Origin: an uncultured Acidobacteriota bacterium | Lineage (GTDB): Bacteria > Acidobacteriota > Vicinamibacteria > Fen-336 | Assembly (NCBI GenBank): GCA_902826455.1 | Contig: CADEEV010000022.1 | Location: forward strand, 1 to 64,000 | Length of the DNA: 64,000 nt | Direction of reading: 5' to 3' | Shown: one piece after another, positions 1 to 7,614 of the stretch | Numbering within the stretch: position 1 is the stretch's first letter | Layout of the letters: every line of letters begins with the position of its first letter | Position numbers and translations under genes: made by a program | The notes under the pieces: model-generated | Databases searched by the model: none | The model's input: the letters and a program-made list of their open reading frames with translations, nothing else | What the model was told of the DNA's origin: nothing

Positions 1-188
1 TCAAGCAGGAACGAGAATTGGTCGATGCAGGAGGCGCATCCGCCACCTATCCTGTTGCCTTTCGAGCGCGACTCGTCGAGCCCTTCGTGGTTGAACTCTG
101 CGGCCCCGTGAAACTCTGCGAGTGCTTCTTCGTGGACGGTAAAGTCGACGCCACCGGAGTACAACGACTCCTCCGAACCCGGCGTCAC
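1..188 (-). CDS. possible small protein, runs off the left edge
   Basis: This frame is open from a GTG at 188, just after an in-frame stop, to the window edge, giving 62 residues with no terminus. About three quarters of its codons end in G or C, and the composition is acidic and protein-like, unlike the Arg-rich alternative frames. It has a conspicuous GGGCASC segment near the visible end. No domain is recognised and no clear Shine-Dalgarno or -10 box precedes the GTG. The segment 1-307 is otherwise empty. It could equally be non-coding sequence or a remnant, so confidence is low. Confidence 0.25.
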   Translation of the reverse strand, partial: MTPGSEESLYSGGVDFTVHEEALAEFHGAAEFNHEGLDESRSKGNRIGGGCASCIDQFSFLL

Positions 189-307
189 AATCCGCTAGAT
201 CCAGCGGCACAGTTGCGCCTTCTAACGTAGGTCGCGCAAGACGGATCAAAGCTGTCCGACCGATGGCATCGTGCTACGCTCGGCGCAATCTCAGCTAAGG
301 AGCCCCG

Positions 308-1702
308 ATGACAACCCTCGTCAAGAACGGGACCATCGTCACCGCCTCCGACCGCTACGTCGGTGACATCTACATCGACAAGGGGGTCATCACCCTCATC
401 GGCCAGGGCCTGAACCTTCCCGCCGACACCGTGATCGACGCCAGCGGCAAGCTCGTGATGCCTGGCGGGATCGACGTGCACACGCACCTCGACATGCCGT
501 TCGGCGGCACGAACTCGGCCGACGACTTCGAGACCGGGACGATCGCCGCGGCCCACGGCGGAACCACGACGCTCATCGACTTCGCGATCCAGAACTTCGG
601 CGAGGGGCTCTACCCCGCGTTCGAGCAGTGGATGGGGCGGGCCCAGGGGCGGGCCGCGATCGACTACGGGTTCCACATGATCGTGCGCGAGCTGAGCGAC
701 CAGGCGTCCCACGACATGGACCGCATGACGCGCCACGAGGGGATCAGCTCGTTCAAGCTGTTCATGGCGTACCCGGGCGTGTTCCAGGTGGACGACGCGA
801 CGATCTTCCGGGCGCTGCTGCGCACGCGCGACAACGGCGGGCTGATCTGCATGCACGCCGAGAACGGCGGCGTCATCGACACGCTCGTGAAGGAGGCGCT
901 GCGGCAGGGGCACACGGCGCCGAAGTACCACGCGCTCACGCGGCCGACGCGGGCGGAGGGCGAAGCCACCGGACGGGCGATCGCGTTGGCCGAGATGGCG
1001 GGCGTGCCGATCTACATCGTGCACCTGTCGTGCTCGGACGCCCTCGAGAAGGTGAAGCAGGCGCGCGACATGGGGCTGCCGGCGTACGCCGAGACCTGCC
1101 CGCAGTACCTCTTCCTTAGTTATGAGGACTACGAACGCCCCGGGTTCGAGGGTGCCGGCTACGTGATGTCGCCGCCGCTGCGCGAGAAGTGGAACCAGGA
1201 GGCGCTCTGGAAGGGGCTGCAGAAGAACGACCTGCAGGTGGTCTCGACCGACCACTGCCCGTTCTGCATGAACACGCCGCCGCAGAAGCAGCTGGGCAAG
1301 GACGACTTCTCGAAGATCCCGAACGGGGCGCCCGGCATCGAGACGCGGCTGATGCTCGTGTGGGAAGGCGTGCGGGCCGGGAAGATCGACGTGCACCGCT
1401 TCGTCGAGATCGTCTCGACCTCGCCGGCCAAGATGTTCGGGCTGTGGCCGAAGAAGGGCACGATCGCCGTGGGCTCCGACGGCGACATGGTGCTGTTCGA
1501 TCCCGACCGCGAGCTGGTGCTGGCCGCGAAGTCGCTGCACATGCGCGTCGACTACAACCCGTACGAGGGGCGCGCCATGCGCGGGGCTCCGGCCGTCGTG
1601 CTGTCGCGCGGCGAAGTCATCGTCGACCACGGCGAGTGGAAGGGGCGTCCCGGCCGGGGCGAGTTCGTGAAGCGGCAGGCGGGCCGGCCGCTCGTTCCAT
1701 GA
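308..1702 (+). CDS. hydA: dihydropyrimidinase / D-hydantoinase
   Basis: This cyclic amidohydrolase (464 aa, normal family length) should open dihydropyrimidine or 5-substituted hydantoin rings to N-carbamoyl amino acids in the cytoplasm. The binuclear metal site is complete: HTH at H58/H60, the lysine expected to be carbamylated at K150 (SSFKLFMAYPG), H183 in HAENG, H239 in VHLSC and D315 in STDHCPF. An AAGGAG Shine-Dalgarno lies about 7 nt before the ATG, which fixes the start. It heads a + strand run that includes an NCS1 nucleobase/hydantoin permease, so uptake and ring opening are plausibly linked. The physiological substrate cannot be told from sequence. Confidence 0.93.
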   Translation: MTTLVKNGTIVTASDRYVGDIYIDKGVITLIGQGLNLPADTVIDASGKLVMPGGIDVHTHLDMPFGGTNSADDFETGTIAAAHGGTTTLIDFAIQNFGEGLYPAFEQWMGRAQGRAAIDYGFHMIVRELSDQASHDMDRMTRHEGISSFKLFMAYPGVFQVDDATIFRALLRTRDNGGLICMHAENGGVIDTLVKEALRQGHTAPKYHALTRPTRAEGEATGRAIALAEMAGVPIYIVHLSCSDALEKVKQARDMGLPAYAETCPQYLFLSYEDYERPGFEGAGYVMSPPLREKWNQEALWKGLQKNDLQVVSTDHCPFCMNTPPQKQLGKDDFSKIPNGAPGIETRLMLVWEGVRAGKIDVHRFVEIVSTSPAKMFGLWPKKGTIAVGSDGDMVLFDPDRELVLAAKSLHMRVDYNPYEGRAMRGAPAVVLSRGEVIVDHGEWKGRPGRGEFVKRQAGRPLVP

Positions 1703-2406
1703 GCCTGTCCCGCGCCATCCGGGCGCTCGGCCTCGACGACAGCCAGTACAACGAGCTCAAGCGCATGCTGCCGGGGCAGAAGCTCCAGGCGATCGAGCGC
1801 TACGCCGCGATCGCGAAGGTCAACAAGGCCGAGGCGCGGGCCGTGATCGAGGCCATGCAGGCCGGCAAGATCCCCGGCGGCGGGCCCGCGGTCGTCAGCG
1901 GCGACACAGTGTCGCCCGAGGCGGTGACCGGGGCCTTCGGCTCGCCGCACGTGACCGACGAGCAGAACGAGCAGATCCGGAAGCTGCTCGAGACCAACAA
2001 GGCCGAGGCGATCCAGCTCTACCACTCGCTCACGACCGGCGGGTTCGACGAGGCGAAGGACGTCATCGCCGCCATGGAGTCGGCCCTCAAGGCGCCGCGG
2101 CCTTCCGGGCCGGCGCCCGACCTCGGACGCACGGCCACGCGGCTCGCGGCCCTGCTGCCGTCGGGCTCCCGCCCGCCGACGCCGGCCGAGGTCGCGACGA
2201 TCTCGAGCCACGTCGCGAAGGGCGACTTCGACGCCGCGGCCATGCAGATCGGCGCGGGCTGGGGCGTCGACCAGGACGAGGCGCTCCGAATGGCCAAGGG
2301 CCTGCGCGGCCGCAGCAACGTCCTCGGCTGCGTGTTCTTCCTGGTCGCGATGCTGCTCGTGCTCGGCCTGCTCGGCGCCGTCGCCACGATGGTGCTGCAG
2401 AAATGA
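1699..2406 (+). CDS. membrane-anchored protein with L7/L12-like repeats
   Basis: The ATG overlaps the hydA stop as ATGA, so translation is probably coupled. The 235-residue product has three helical repeats. The first two (residues about 18-55 and 94-132) resemble the C-terminal domain of ribosomal protein L7/L12, with a K-x-x-AI-x-x-Y ... EA-x-x-x-I-x-AM pattern. The third (about 173-207) is weaker. A proline-rich linker precedes the third repeat. One C-terminal transmembrane helix (about residues 209-232) would tail-anchor the protein with the repeats in the cytoplasm. The L7/L12 likeness is my own pattern match. The function is unknown. Confidence 0.72.
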   Translation: MSLSRAIRALGLDDSQYNELKRMLPGQKLQAIERYAAIAKVNKAEARAVIEAMQAGKIPGGGPAVVSGDTVSPEAVTGAFGSPHVTDEQNEQIRKLLETNKAEAIQLYHSLTTGGFDEAKDVIAAMESALKAPRPSGPAPDLGRTATRLAALLPSGSRPPTPAEVATISSHVAKGDFDAAAMQIGAGWGVDQDEALRMAKGLRGRSNVLGCVFFLVAMLLVLGLLGAVATMVLQK

Positions 2407-2441
2407 CGGCGAACGACGCAAAGGCGGCGATAATGCTGCCC

Positions 2442-2654
2442 ATGAGCGATCGCGTCTCAGAACTCACGCCCGAGCATCAGGCGTGGCTCGCCGAGTCTCA
2501 GGCACTCTGGCGCGAAGCTCACGAAGTCGTTTCCGGCCGGCCCGATCTGGACGTGAGCGACGTCTACCACGTCTTGCGCAATCTCAAACTCTCGCCCGCG
2601 GATCGGTTGCGTCGCGGCCTGACACGTGTCCGAGTACGTCCTCACATCGGCTGA
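2442..2654 (+). CDS. putative antitoxin-like small protein
   Basis: This acidic N-terminal, basic C-terminal protein of 70 residues sits immediately upstream of, and overlaps by 29 nt, a nucleotidyltransferase-fold gene. That is the usual order for antitoxin/toxin pairs of the MNT/AbiEii type. I chose the ATG at 2442; ATGs at 2433 and 2403 (the latter overlapping the previous stop) are in the same frame. No DNA-binding motif is evident. The segment is less G+C-rich than its neighbours, which fits an acquired module. The antitoxin role is inferred from gene order only. Confidence 0.6.
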   Translation: MSDRVSELTPEHQAWLAESQALWREAHEVVSGRPDLDVSDVYHVLRNLKLSPADRLRRGLTRVRVRPHIG

Positions 2655-3084
2655 GAAGGCGCTGTTCGAGGCCCTCGAAGGCCTCGGTGTCCGTTACTTG
2701 ATCGTGGGCATGGGCGCAGCGCTTCTCGAGGGTGCCACAGGTGCGACGCAGGACCTGGATCTCTGGTTCGGGTCGATCGATCCGATCAGGGTCGGCGAAG
2801 CGGCGAAACGGGCGGGCGGGTTCTACACCGCGGGCCACGGTCTGCAGCCGCCGCTGATCGGAGGCGAGGGGCTGGACCGCATCGACCTGGTGATGACAGC
2901 GGACGGCCTGCGTGCTTTCGATGCCGAGTACGCAGGGTCGAAGGAGCACGATCTCGACGGCGTCCGGGTTCGAGCACTGCCCCTGGACCGCGTCATCGCC
3001 AGCAAGCGCGCATCGAACCGGCCGAAGGACAAGGCTCAGCTTCCGATCCTCGAGGCGACGCTCGCGTTGCGGCAGCGCCGATGA
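2626..3084 (+). CDS. nucleotidyltransferase-fold protein (AbiEii/DUF6036-like)
   Basis: This is a 152-residue protein with a GTG start inside the preceding small gene. The N-terminal half carries a nucleotidyltransferase-like signature: a GMGAALLEG loop followed by TQDLDLW, which supplies the two metal-binding acidic residues. A conserved basic C-terminal segment (DRVIASKRASNRPKDK) is typical of AbiEii-like and DUF6036 families, where a late lysine contacts nucleotide. Possible roles are a toxin that modifies tRNA or protein by nucleotidylation, or an aminoglycoside-nucleotidyltransferase relative. Its stop overlaps the next ATG (ATGA), so it is transcribed with the NCS1 permease gene, although the functions look unrelated. 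Confidence 0.7.
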   Translation: MSEYVLTSAEKALFEALEGLGVRYLIVGMGAALLEGATGATQDLDLWFGSIDPIRVGEAAKRAGGFYTAGHGLQPPLIGGEGLDRIDLVMTADGLRAFDAEYAGSKEHDLDGVRVRALPLDRVIASKRASNRPKDKAQLPILEATLALRQRR

Positions 3085-4547
3085 GCACCGACATCCGCCA
3101 CGCCGACGGCCGCGTCGAGCTCAAGGACACGGCGCGCATCGAGCGCAGCCCGCTCTACAACCACGACCTGGCGCCGGTCGCGATCAAGGACCGCAACTGG
3201 ACGACCTACAACTACGCGGCACTGTGGATCAGCATGGCCCACTGCATCCCGACCTACATGCTGGCGTCGGGCCTGATGGCCTCGGGCATGAACTGGTGGC
3301 AGGCGCTGCTCACGATCCTGCTCGGCAACACGATCGTCCTGATCCCGATCCTGCTCAACTCCCACCCGGGCACGAAGTACGGCATCCCGTTCCCCGTGTT
3401 CGCGCGGGCGGCGTACGGCACCGTCGGCTCCAACCTGCCGGCGCTGATGCGGGCAATCGTCGCGTGCGGGTGGTTCGGCATCCAGGCCTGGCTCGGCGGC
3501 GAGGCGCTGCAGACGCTGTTCACGAGCCTCATCCCCGGCTGGCCCACGCTCCTCGGCAGCCGCTTCGCCGGCCACGCCGGCACCGAGTGGCTGTCGTTCC
3601 TGATCTTCTGGGGCCTCAACGTCGTCATCATCTACAAGGGCATGGACCTGCTCCGCCACGTCGAGAACTGGGCGGCGCCGTTCGTGCTCGTGATGACCGG
3701 CGTGCTGGTCGTGTGGGCCGTGCGCGAGGCGAACGGCATCGGGCCGCTGCTCAGCCACCCCGGCACGCTCAACAGCTTCGGCGCGTTCTTCCCGGTCTTC
3801 GTGCCGTCGCTCACGGCCATGATCGGCTTCTGGGCGACGCTCTCCCTCAACATGCCCGACTTCACGCGCTTCGGCCGCAGCCAGCGCGAGCAGATGGTGG
3901 GCCAGGTGGTGGCGCTGCCGACCACGATGTCGGTGTTCGCGGCCATGGGCGTCCTCATCACCAGCGCGACCGTCATCATCTATGGGGAGGCGATCTGGGA
4001 CCCGGTGAAGCTCGTGGCGCGCTTCGACCGGCCCGTCGTGGTGGCGATCTCCATGTTCACGGCCGTCGTCGCGACCCTGGCCGTGAACATCGCCGCCAAC
4101 GTCGTCTCCCCCGCCAACGACTTCGCGAACGCGTTCCCGCGGCACATCGGCTTCCGCACCGGCGGCCTGATCACCGGCATCCTGGGCATCGTGATGCAGC
4201 CGTGGCGGCTGCTGGCCGACCCCAGCGGCTACATCTTCACGTGGCTGCTCGGCTACTCCGGCGGCCTGGGCTCGATCGCCGGCGTGCTGATCGCCGACTA
4301 CTGGATCGTCCGGAGGAAGGAGCTGCGCCTCGAGGACCTGTACCTGCCCGGCGGCGCGTACCGCTACTCGGCCGGCTGGAACCCGGCCGCGGTGATCGCG
4401 ACCCTCGCCGGCTGCGCGTTCGCCTGGGGCGGCCTCGTGATCCCGTTCCTGAAGCCGCTCTACGACTACGCCTGGTTCGTGGGCTTCGGCGTGGCGTTCG
4501 TGCTGCACGTCGTCCTGATGCGCGGAACCTCGGCCGGAAAGGCCTAG
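3081..4547 (+). CDS. NCS1-family nucleobase/hydantoin/allantoin permease
   Basis: This inner-membrane secondary transporter of 488 aa has about twelve hydrophobic segments. The N-terminal signature LYNHDLAPV ... DRNWTTYNYAALW, and the GMNWWQALLTILLGN helix that follows, are typical of NCS1 porters (Mhp1 hydantoin, PucI allantoin and CodB cytosine types). The ATG overlaps the preceding stop (ATGA). The position between dihydropyrimidinase and the purine catabolic genes makes a cyclic ureide or nucleobase the likely substrate. Hydantoin, uracil and allantoin cannot be separated by eye. Confidence 0.88.
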   Translation: MSTDIRHADGRVELKDTARIERSPLYNHDLAPVAIKDRNWTTYNYAALWISMAHCIPTYMLASGLMASGMNWWQALLTILLGNTIVLIPILLNSHPGTKYGIPFPVFARAAYGTVGSNLPALMRAIVACGWFGIQAWLGGEALQTLFTSLIPGWPTLLGSRFAGHAGTEWLSFLIFWGLNVVIIYKGMDLLRHVENWAAPFVLVMTGVLVVWAVREANGIGPLLSHPGTLNSFGAFFPVFVPSLTAMIGFWATLSLNMPDFTRFGRSQREQMVGQVVALPTTMSVFAAMGVLITSATVIIYGEAIWDPVKLVARFDRPVVVAISMFTAVVATLAVNIAANVVSPANDFANAFPRHIGFRTGGLITGILGIVMQPWRLLADPSGYIFTWLLGYSGGLGSIAGVLIADYWIVRRKELRLEDLYLPGGAYRYSAGWNPAAVIATLAGCAFAWGGLVIPFLKPLYDYAWFVGFGVAFVLHVVLMRGTSAGKA

Positions 4548-6073
4548 TGCCCCGCCAGCTGCCGCTCGCGCTGGCGGCGGCCGTGGCGTGGGCGGGCTGC
4601 CGCCAGGGAGCGCCCGTCGCGACTCCCAACGACATGCTGACCGTGGCCGTGCGCGCCGACATCACGGGCCTCTACCCCAACCCGCCCATCGTCAAGAACG
4701 AGGCCTACACCCTCCACACGAACGCCAACGTCCTCGAGGGCCTGGTGCGCTTCGACTCTCAGCTCCGGCTGGCTCCGGCGCTCGCCGAGCGCTGGGAGAA
4801 CCCCGACGACCGGACCTACGTCTTCCACCTGCGCCGCGGCCTGAGGTTCTCGGACGGCCGGCCGCTCGTGGCCCGCGACGTGGTGGCGTCTCTCGACGCG
4901 GCCCGGGCGCGGGACTGGGCGGTGCGCGACTACCTGCGCGCGATCGAGTCGGTCACGGCGCCCGACGACGGGCGCGTCGTCATCCGCACGCGCTTCCCGT
5001 ACCAGATCCTGCTCACGAAGCTGCAGTGGGCGTTCGTGCTGCCGGCCGAGGCGGTGGCACGGCGGGTGGTGCCGGTCGTGGGCTCGGGACCGTACAAGGT
5101 CGACTCGTGGACGCCCGGGCGCGAGCTGCGCCTGTCGCGCAACGCCGAGTTCCGCGGGCCGGCGCCGGCCTTCGCGAGGGCGCGGCTCGTGGTGGTGCCC
5201 GACGAGGCCGAGCGCGTCGCGATGCTGCTGCGCGGCGACGCCGACATCGCGACCGACGTGCCCCTCGACGCCGTCGAGGCCCTGAAGACGCGCCGCGACG
5301 TGAGCGTCGTGCGCCGCGGCAGCCTGCGCGTGCTGTTCCTCGAGCTGCGGCCCGACACGGCGCCCTTCGGCGACCCGCGGGTGCGCGAGGCCATCGACCT
5401 CGCCCTCGACCGCGACGAGCTGATCGCGCGGGCGCTCGCGGGCTTCACCGAGCCCGCGACGCAGATCGTCCACCCCTCGGTCGTGGGCTACAACCCGTCG
5501 ATCCTCGCGACGCGCCCCGATCGCGGGCGGGCGCGGCGGCTCCTGGCCGAGGCCGGGATCAAGCCTGGCACGGAGATCCGCCTCGACGGGCCCAACAACC
5601 GTTACGTGAACGACGGCCGGATCCTGGCCGAGGTGGCGCGGCAGCTCGCCGAGGTCGGGCTCGAGGTGCGCGTCAACACCCTCGACAAGGTGGAGTTCTT
5701 CAAGCTCATCGTCTCGGGGGCCTCGGGCTTCCACCTGCTCGGCTGGTCGTGCGAGTCGGGAGAAGCGGGCGACGTGCTCGACGCCGCGTTCCACTCGCCT
5801 TCCGGAGGCTTCGCGGACACGGACAACAGCGTCGGCCTCGCCGACCCCGAGCTCGACCGGCTGATCGACCAGAGCAACGCGAGCGTCGGCGTCGGGGAGC
5901 GCACGGCGCTGCTGCAGGAGGCCCTCGCCCGCGTCGCGGGCCTGCGCGTGGCGCTGCCCCTCGTGCTGCAGGCCGAGGCCGTGGCCATGCGCACGGGCAT
6001 CCGCTGGAACCCGCCGCGCAACTCGGCCCTGCTCCTCGCCGACGTCTCGCCGGCGGGGCCCGAGGTTCGGTAG
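4547..6073 (+). CDS. ABC transporter substrate-binding lipoprotein, family 5
   Basis: The GTG overlaps the permease stop as TAGTG. The 508-residue product starts with a short signal ending AWAGC, a lipobox giving Cys18 as the lipidated residue. It then reads as a family 5 (peptide/nickel/opine) solute-binding protein: LTVAVRADITGLYPN, a conserved LAERWENPDDRTYVFHLRRGLRFSDG block, VGSGPYKVDSW, and DPRVREAIDLALDRDELI. It would act outside the inner membrane. No ABC permease or ATPase gene is next to it, so it either recruits components encoded elsewhere or has a sensory role. The ligand is unknown; ureides or oligopeptides are possible. Confidence 0.87.
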   Translation: MPRQLPLALAAAVAWAGCRQGAPVATPNDMLTVAVRADITGLYPNPPIVKNEAYTLHTNANVLEGLVRFDSQLRLAPALAERWENPDDRTYVFHLRRGLRFSDGRPLVARDVVASLDAARARDWAVRDYLRAIESVTAPDDGRVVIRTRFPYQILLTKLQWAFVLPAEAVARRVVPVVGSGPYKVDSWTPGRELRLSRNAEFRGPAPAFARARLVVVPDEAERVAMLLRGDADIATDVPLDAVEALKTRRDVSVVRRGSLRVLFLELRPDTAPFGDPRVREAIDLALDRDELIARALAGFTEPATQIVHPSVVGYNPSILATRPDRGRARRLLAEAGIKPGTEIRLDGPNNRYVNDGRILAEVARQLAEVGLEVRVNTLDKVEFFKLIVSGASGFHLLGWSCESGEAGDVLDAAFHSPSGGFADTDNSVGLADPELDRLIDQSNASVGVGERTALLQEALARVAGLRVALPLVLQAEAVAMRTGIRWNPPRNSALLLADVSPAGPEVR

Positions 6074-6076
6074 GAT
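6071..6076 (+). promoter_or_regulatory. -10 box (TAGGAT) of a probably leaderless transcript
   Basis: TAGGAT ends 6 nt before the ATG at 6083, and no Shine-Dalgarno is present. This spacing puts the transcription start on or next to the start codon. Confidence 0.55.
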
Positions 6077-6082
6077 ACGGCC

Positions 6083-6742
6083 ATGGCGTCCCTGCTCCGC
6101 GTCCTCGTCTGCTCCGAGAAGGACTGGCGGCCCGACCTCGCGCCGACGCTGATCGGGCGCCAGGGCATCGAGGTCTACCGCGTCCAGAAGTTCGAGGACG
6201 CGAAGCTCGTGGGCTCGAGCCTGGGGGCCCAGCTGATCCTGGTGGACCGCGAGCTGCCGGAGTGCCGCGCCTTCGTCGAGCGCCTGCGCAGCGATCCCGC
6301 GACCCAGAAGCGCTCGATCGGCATCCTGGCCCGCGGCGAGATGCAGGACGACGAGCTGGAGCTGCTCGGGGCCGGGGCCAACGGCATCTTCCGGCTGCCG
6401 CCCGACGCCGACTGGGACGACCGCATCTCGCGGCTGCTCAAGGTGCCGCAGCGCCAGCAGGCGCGCCTCGTGGTGCACATAGCGGTCGCGACGCAGCCCG
6501 AGTGCGCCGCCGCGATCCTCAATCTCAGCTCCGGCGGCATGCTGCTCGCCACCCACAACGGCCTGCGCGTGAGGGACGAGCTGGGCTTCCGCTTCCGGCT
6601 GCCCGACGGCTCCGAGGTGGCGGGCACCGGGAGGGTCGCCCGGGCCGCGCCGCCCACGGGCTACGGCGTCGAGTTCCTCGACATGCGCGGGAACGGCCGG
6701 GAGGCCGTCAACAGTTTCCTGCGCTCGAACCGCCTGGCCTAG
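6083..6742 (+). CDS. receiver-like domain fused to PilZ (c-di-GMP binding)
   Basis: This 219-residue cytoplasmic protein has two parts. Residues about 5-115 look like a response-regulator receiver fold (RVLVCSEKD ... LILVDRELPECRAFVERLR), but the phosphoacceptor region is not a canonical DD...D...K set. Residues about 125-215 form a PilZ domain with both c-di-GMP motifs: RxxxR (RQQAR) and NxSxGG (NLSSGG). It probably couples c-di-GMP to an output such as motility, pili or exopolysaccharide. It is a single-gene unit whose stop codon is shared, on the opposite strand, with the EamA gene through CTAG. Confidence 0.85.
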   Translation: MASLLRVLVCSEKDWRPDLAPTLIGRQGIEVYRVQKFEDAKLVGSSLGAQLILVDRELPECRAFVERLRSDPATQKRSIGILARGEMQDDELELLGAGANGIFRLPPDADWDDRISRLLKVPQRQQARLVVHIAVATQPECAAAILNLSSGGMLLATHNGLRVRDELGFRFRLPDGSEVAGTGRVARAAPPTGYGVEFLDMRGNGREAVNSFLRSNRLA

Positions 6743-7563
6743 CGCCGCAGCGTGATCGCGATCCCGCCGAGGATCGCGACGGCGCAGATCGCGAGGCGCT
6801 GCGAGAGCGTCTCGCCCAGGAAGGCCACGGCGCCGAGCGCCGCGAGCGGGGGCACCGCGAGCTGCGCCACCGCCGCCTGGGTCGCGCCGAGGCCGCGCAG
6901 CGCGGCGTACCAGACGGCGTAGCCGAGCCCCGAGGTTACGGCGCCGGAGACCGCGGCCAGGGCGAGGCCGGCCGGCGTCGCGTGGCGGGCCGACGCGACG
7001 AGCAAGGCGGCCAGGGACAGCGGAGCCGCGAGCACGAAGGCCGTCGCGTTCGCCGCGATGGGCTCCGTGGCGCCGCGGCCGATCAGGGAGTAGGCACCCC
7101 ACGCGACGCCAGCGCCCAGCATCATCGCGAGGCTCGTGGGATCGGGCGCCGCGAGGCCCGGCAGCAGCAGCCCGACGAGACCCGCGAGGCAGACGGCGAG
7201 GCCCAGGGCCTGGCGGGCGCCCACGCGCTCGCCCAGCACCAGGCCGCGGCCGATCATCGTGGCCTGGACGGCGCCGAACAGCGCCAGGGCCCCGACCGCG
7301 GCCGGCAGCCGCAGGTAGGCCAGGGAGAACAGGATCGCGTAGCCGAACAGCGCGAGGGCCGGGACGACGCCCTTCGCCAGGCGCCACGGCGCGCGCCGTG
7401 AGAGGGCCAGCGCGCCCAGCGTGACGGCTCCCGCCACGAGCCGGACGCTCGTGAAGCTGAGGGCGTCGATCGAGCCCCGGCCGAGCGCCGCGCGGCACAG
7501 CAGCGAGTTCGCGGCGAAGGCGACGAGGGCCAGGGCCAGCAGGCCGAGCGTGCGGGGGGTCAC
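6739..7563 (-). CDS. EamA/DMT-family transporter
   Basis: This is a 274-residue membrane protein with about ten hydrophobic helices arranged as two EamA repeats: NSLLCRAALGRGSIDALSF in the first and GAYSLIGRGATEPIAA in the second. It ends in the LGETLSQR/GGIAI signature usual for drug/metabolite exporters. The GTG at 7563 is preferred over the one at 7572 because a TAGAGT -10 box lies exactly 7 nt upstream of it. The substrate is unknown; family members export amino acids, nucleosides or purines, and the neighbouring purine genes make the last worth testing. Confidence 0.85.
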   Translation of the reverse strand: MTPRTLGLLALALVAFAANSLLCRAALGRGSIDALSFTSVRLVAGAVTLGALALSRRAPWRLAKGVVPALALFGYAILFSLAYLRLPAAVGALALFGAVQATMIGRGLVLGERVGARQALGLAVCLAGLVGLLLPGLAAPDPTSLAMMLGAGVAWGAYSLIGRGATEPIAANATAFVLAAPLSLAALLVASARHATPAGLALAAVSGAVTSGLGYAVWYAALRGLGATQAAVAQLAVPPLAALGAVAFLGETLSQRLAICAVAILGGIAITLRR

Positions 7564-7570
7564 AGGGGCC

Positions 7571-7609
7571 ACTCTATCAAGAGCCGCACGGGCCCTTTGG
7601 CGGTACCAT
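7571..7609. promoter_or_regulatory. divergent -10 boxes for the EamA and Sel1 genes
   Basis: On the - strand TAGAGT (7576-7571) lies 7 nt before the GTG at 7563. On the + strand TACCAT (7604-7609) lies 5 nt before the ATG at 7615. Neither gene has a clear Shine-Dalgarno, so both are candidates for leaderless mRNAs. The whole intergenic region is 51 bp. Confidence 0.5.
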
Positions 7610-7614
7610 TTGCC

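Noticed and set aside
7564-7572. GTG 7572 as the EamA start
   Set aside because: It falls only 1 bp or less from the TAGAGT -10 box, while GTG 7563 has the 7-nt spacing seen at other genes.
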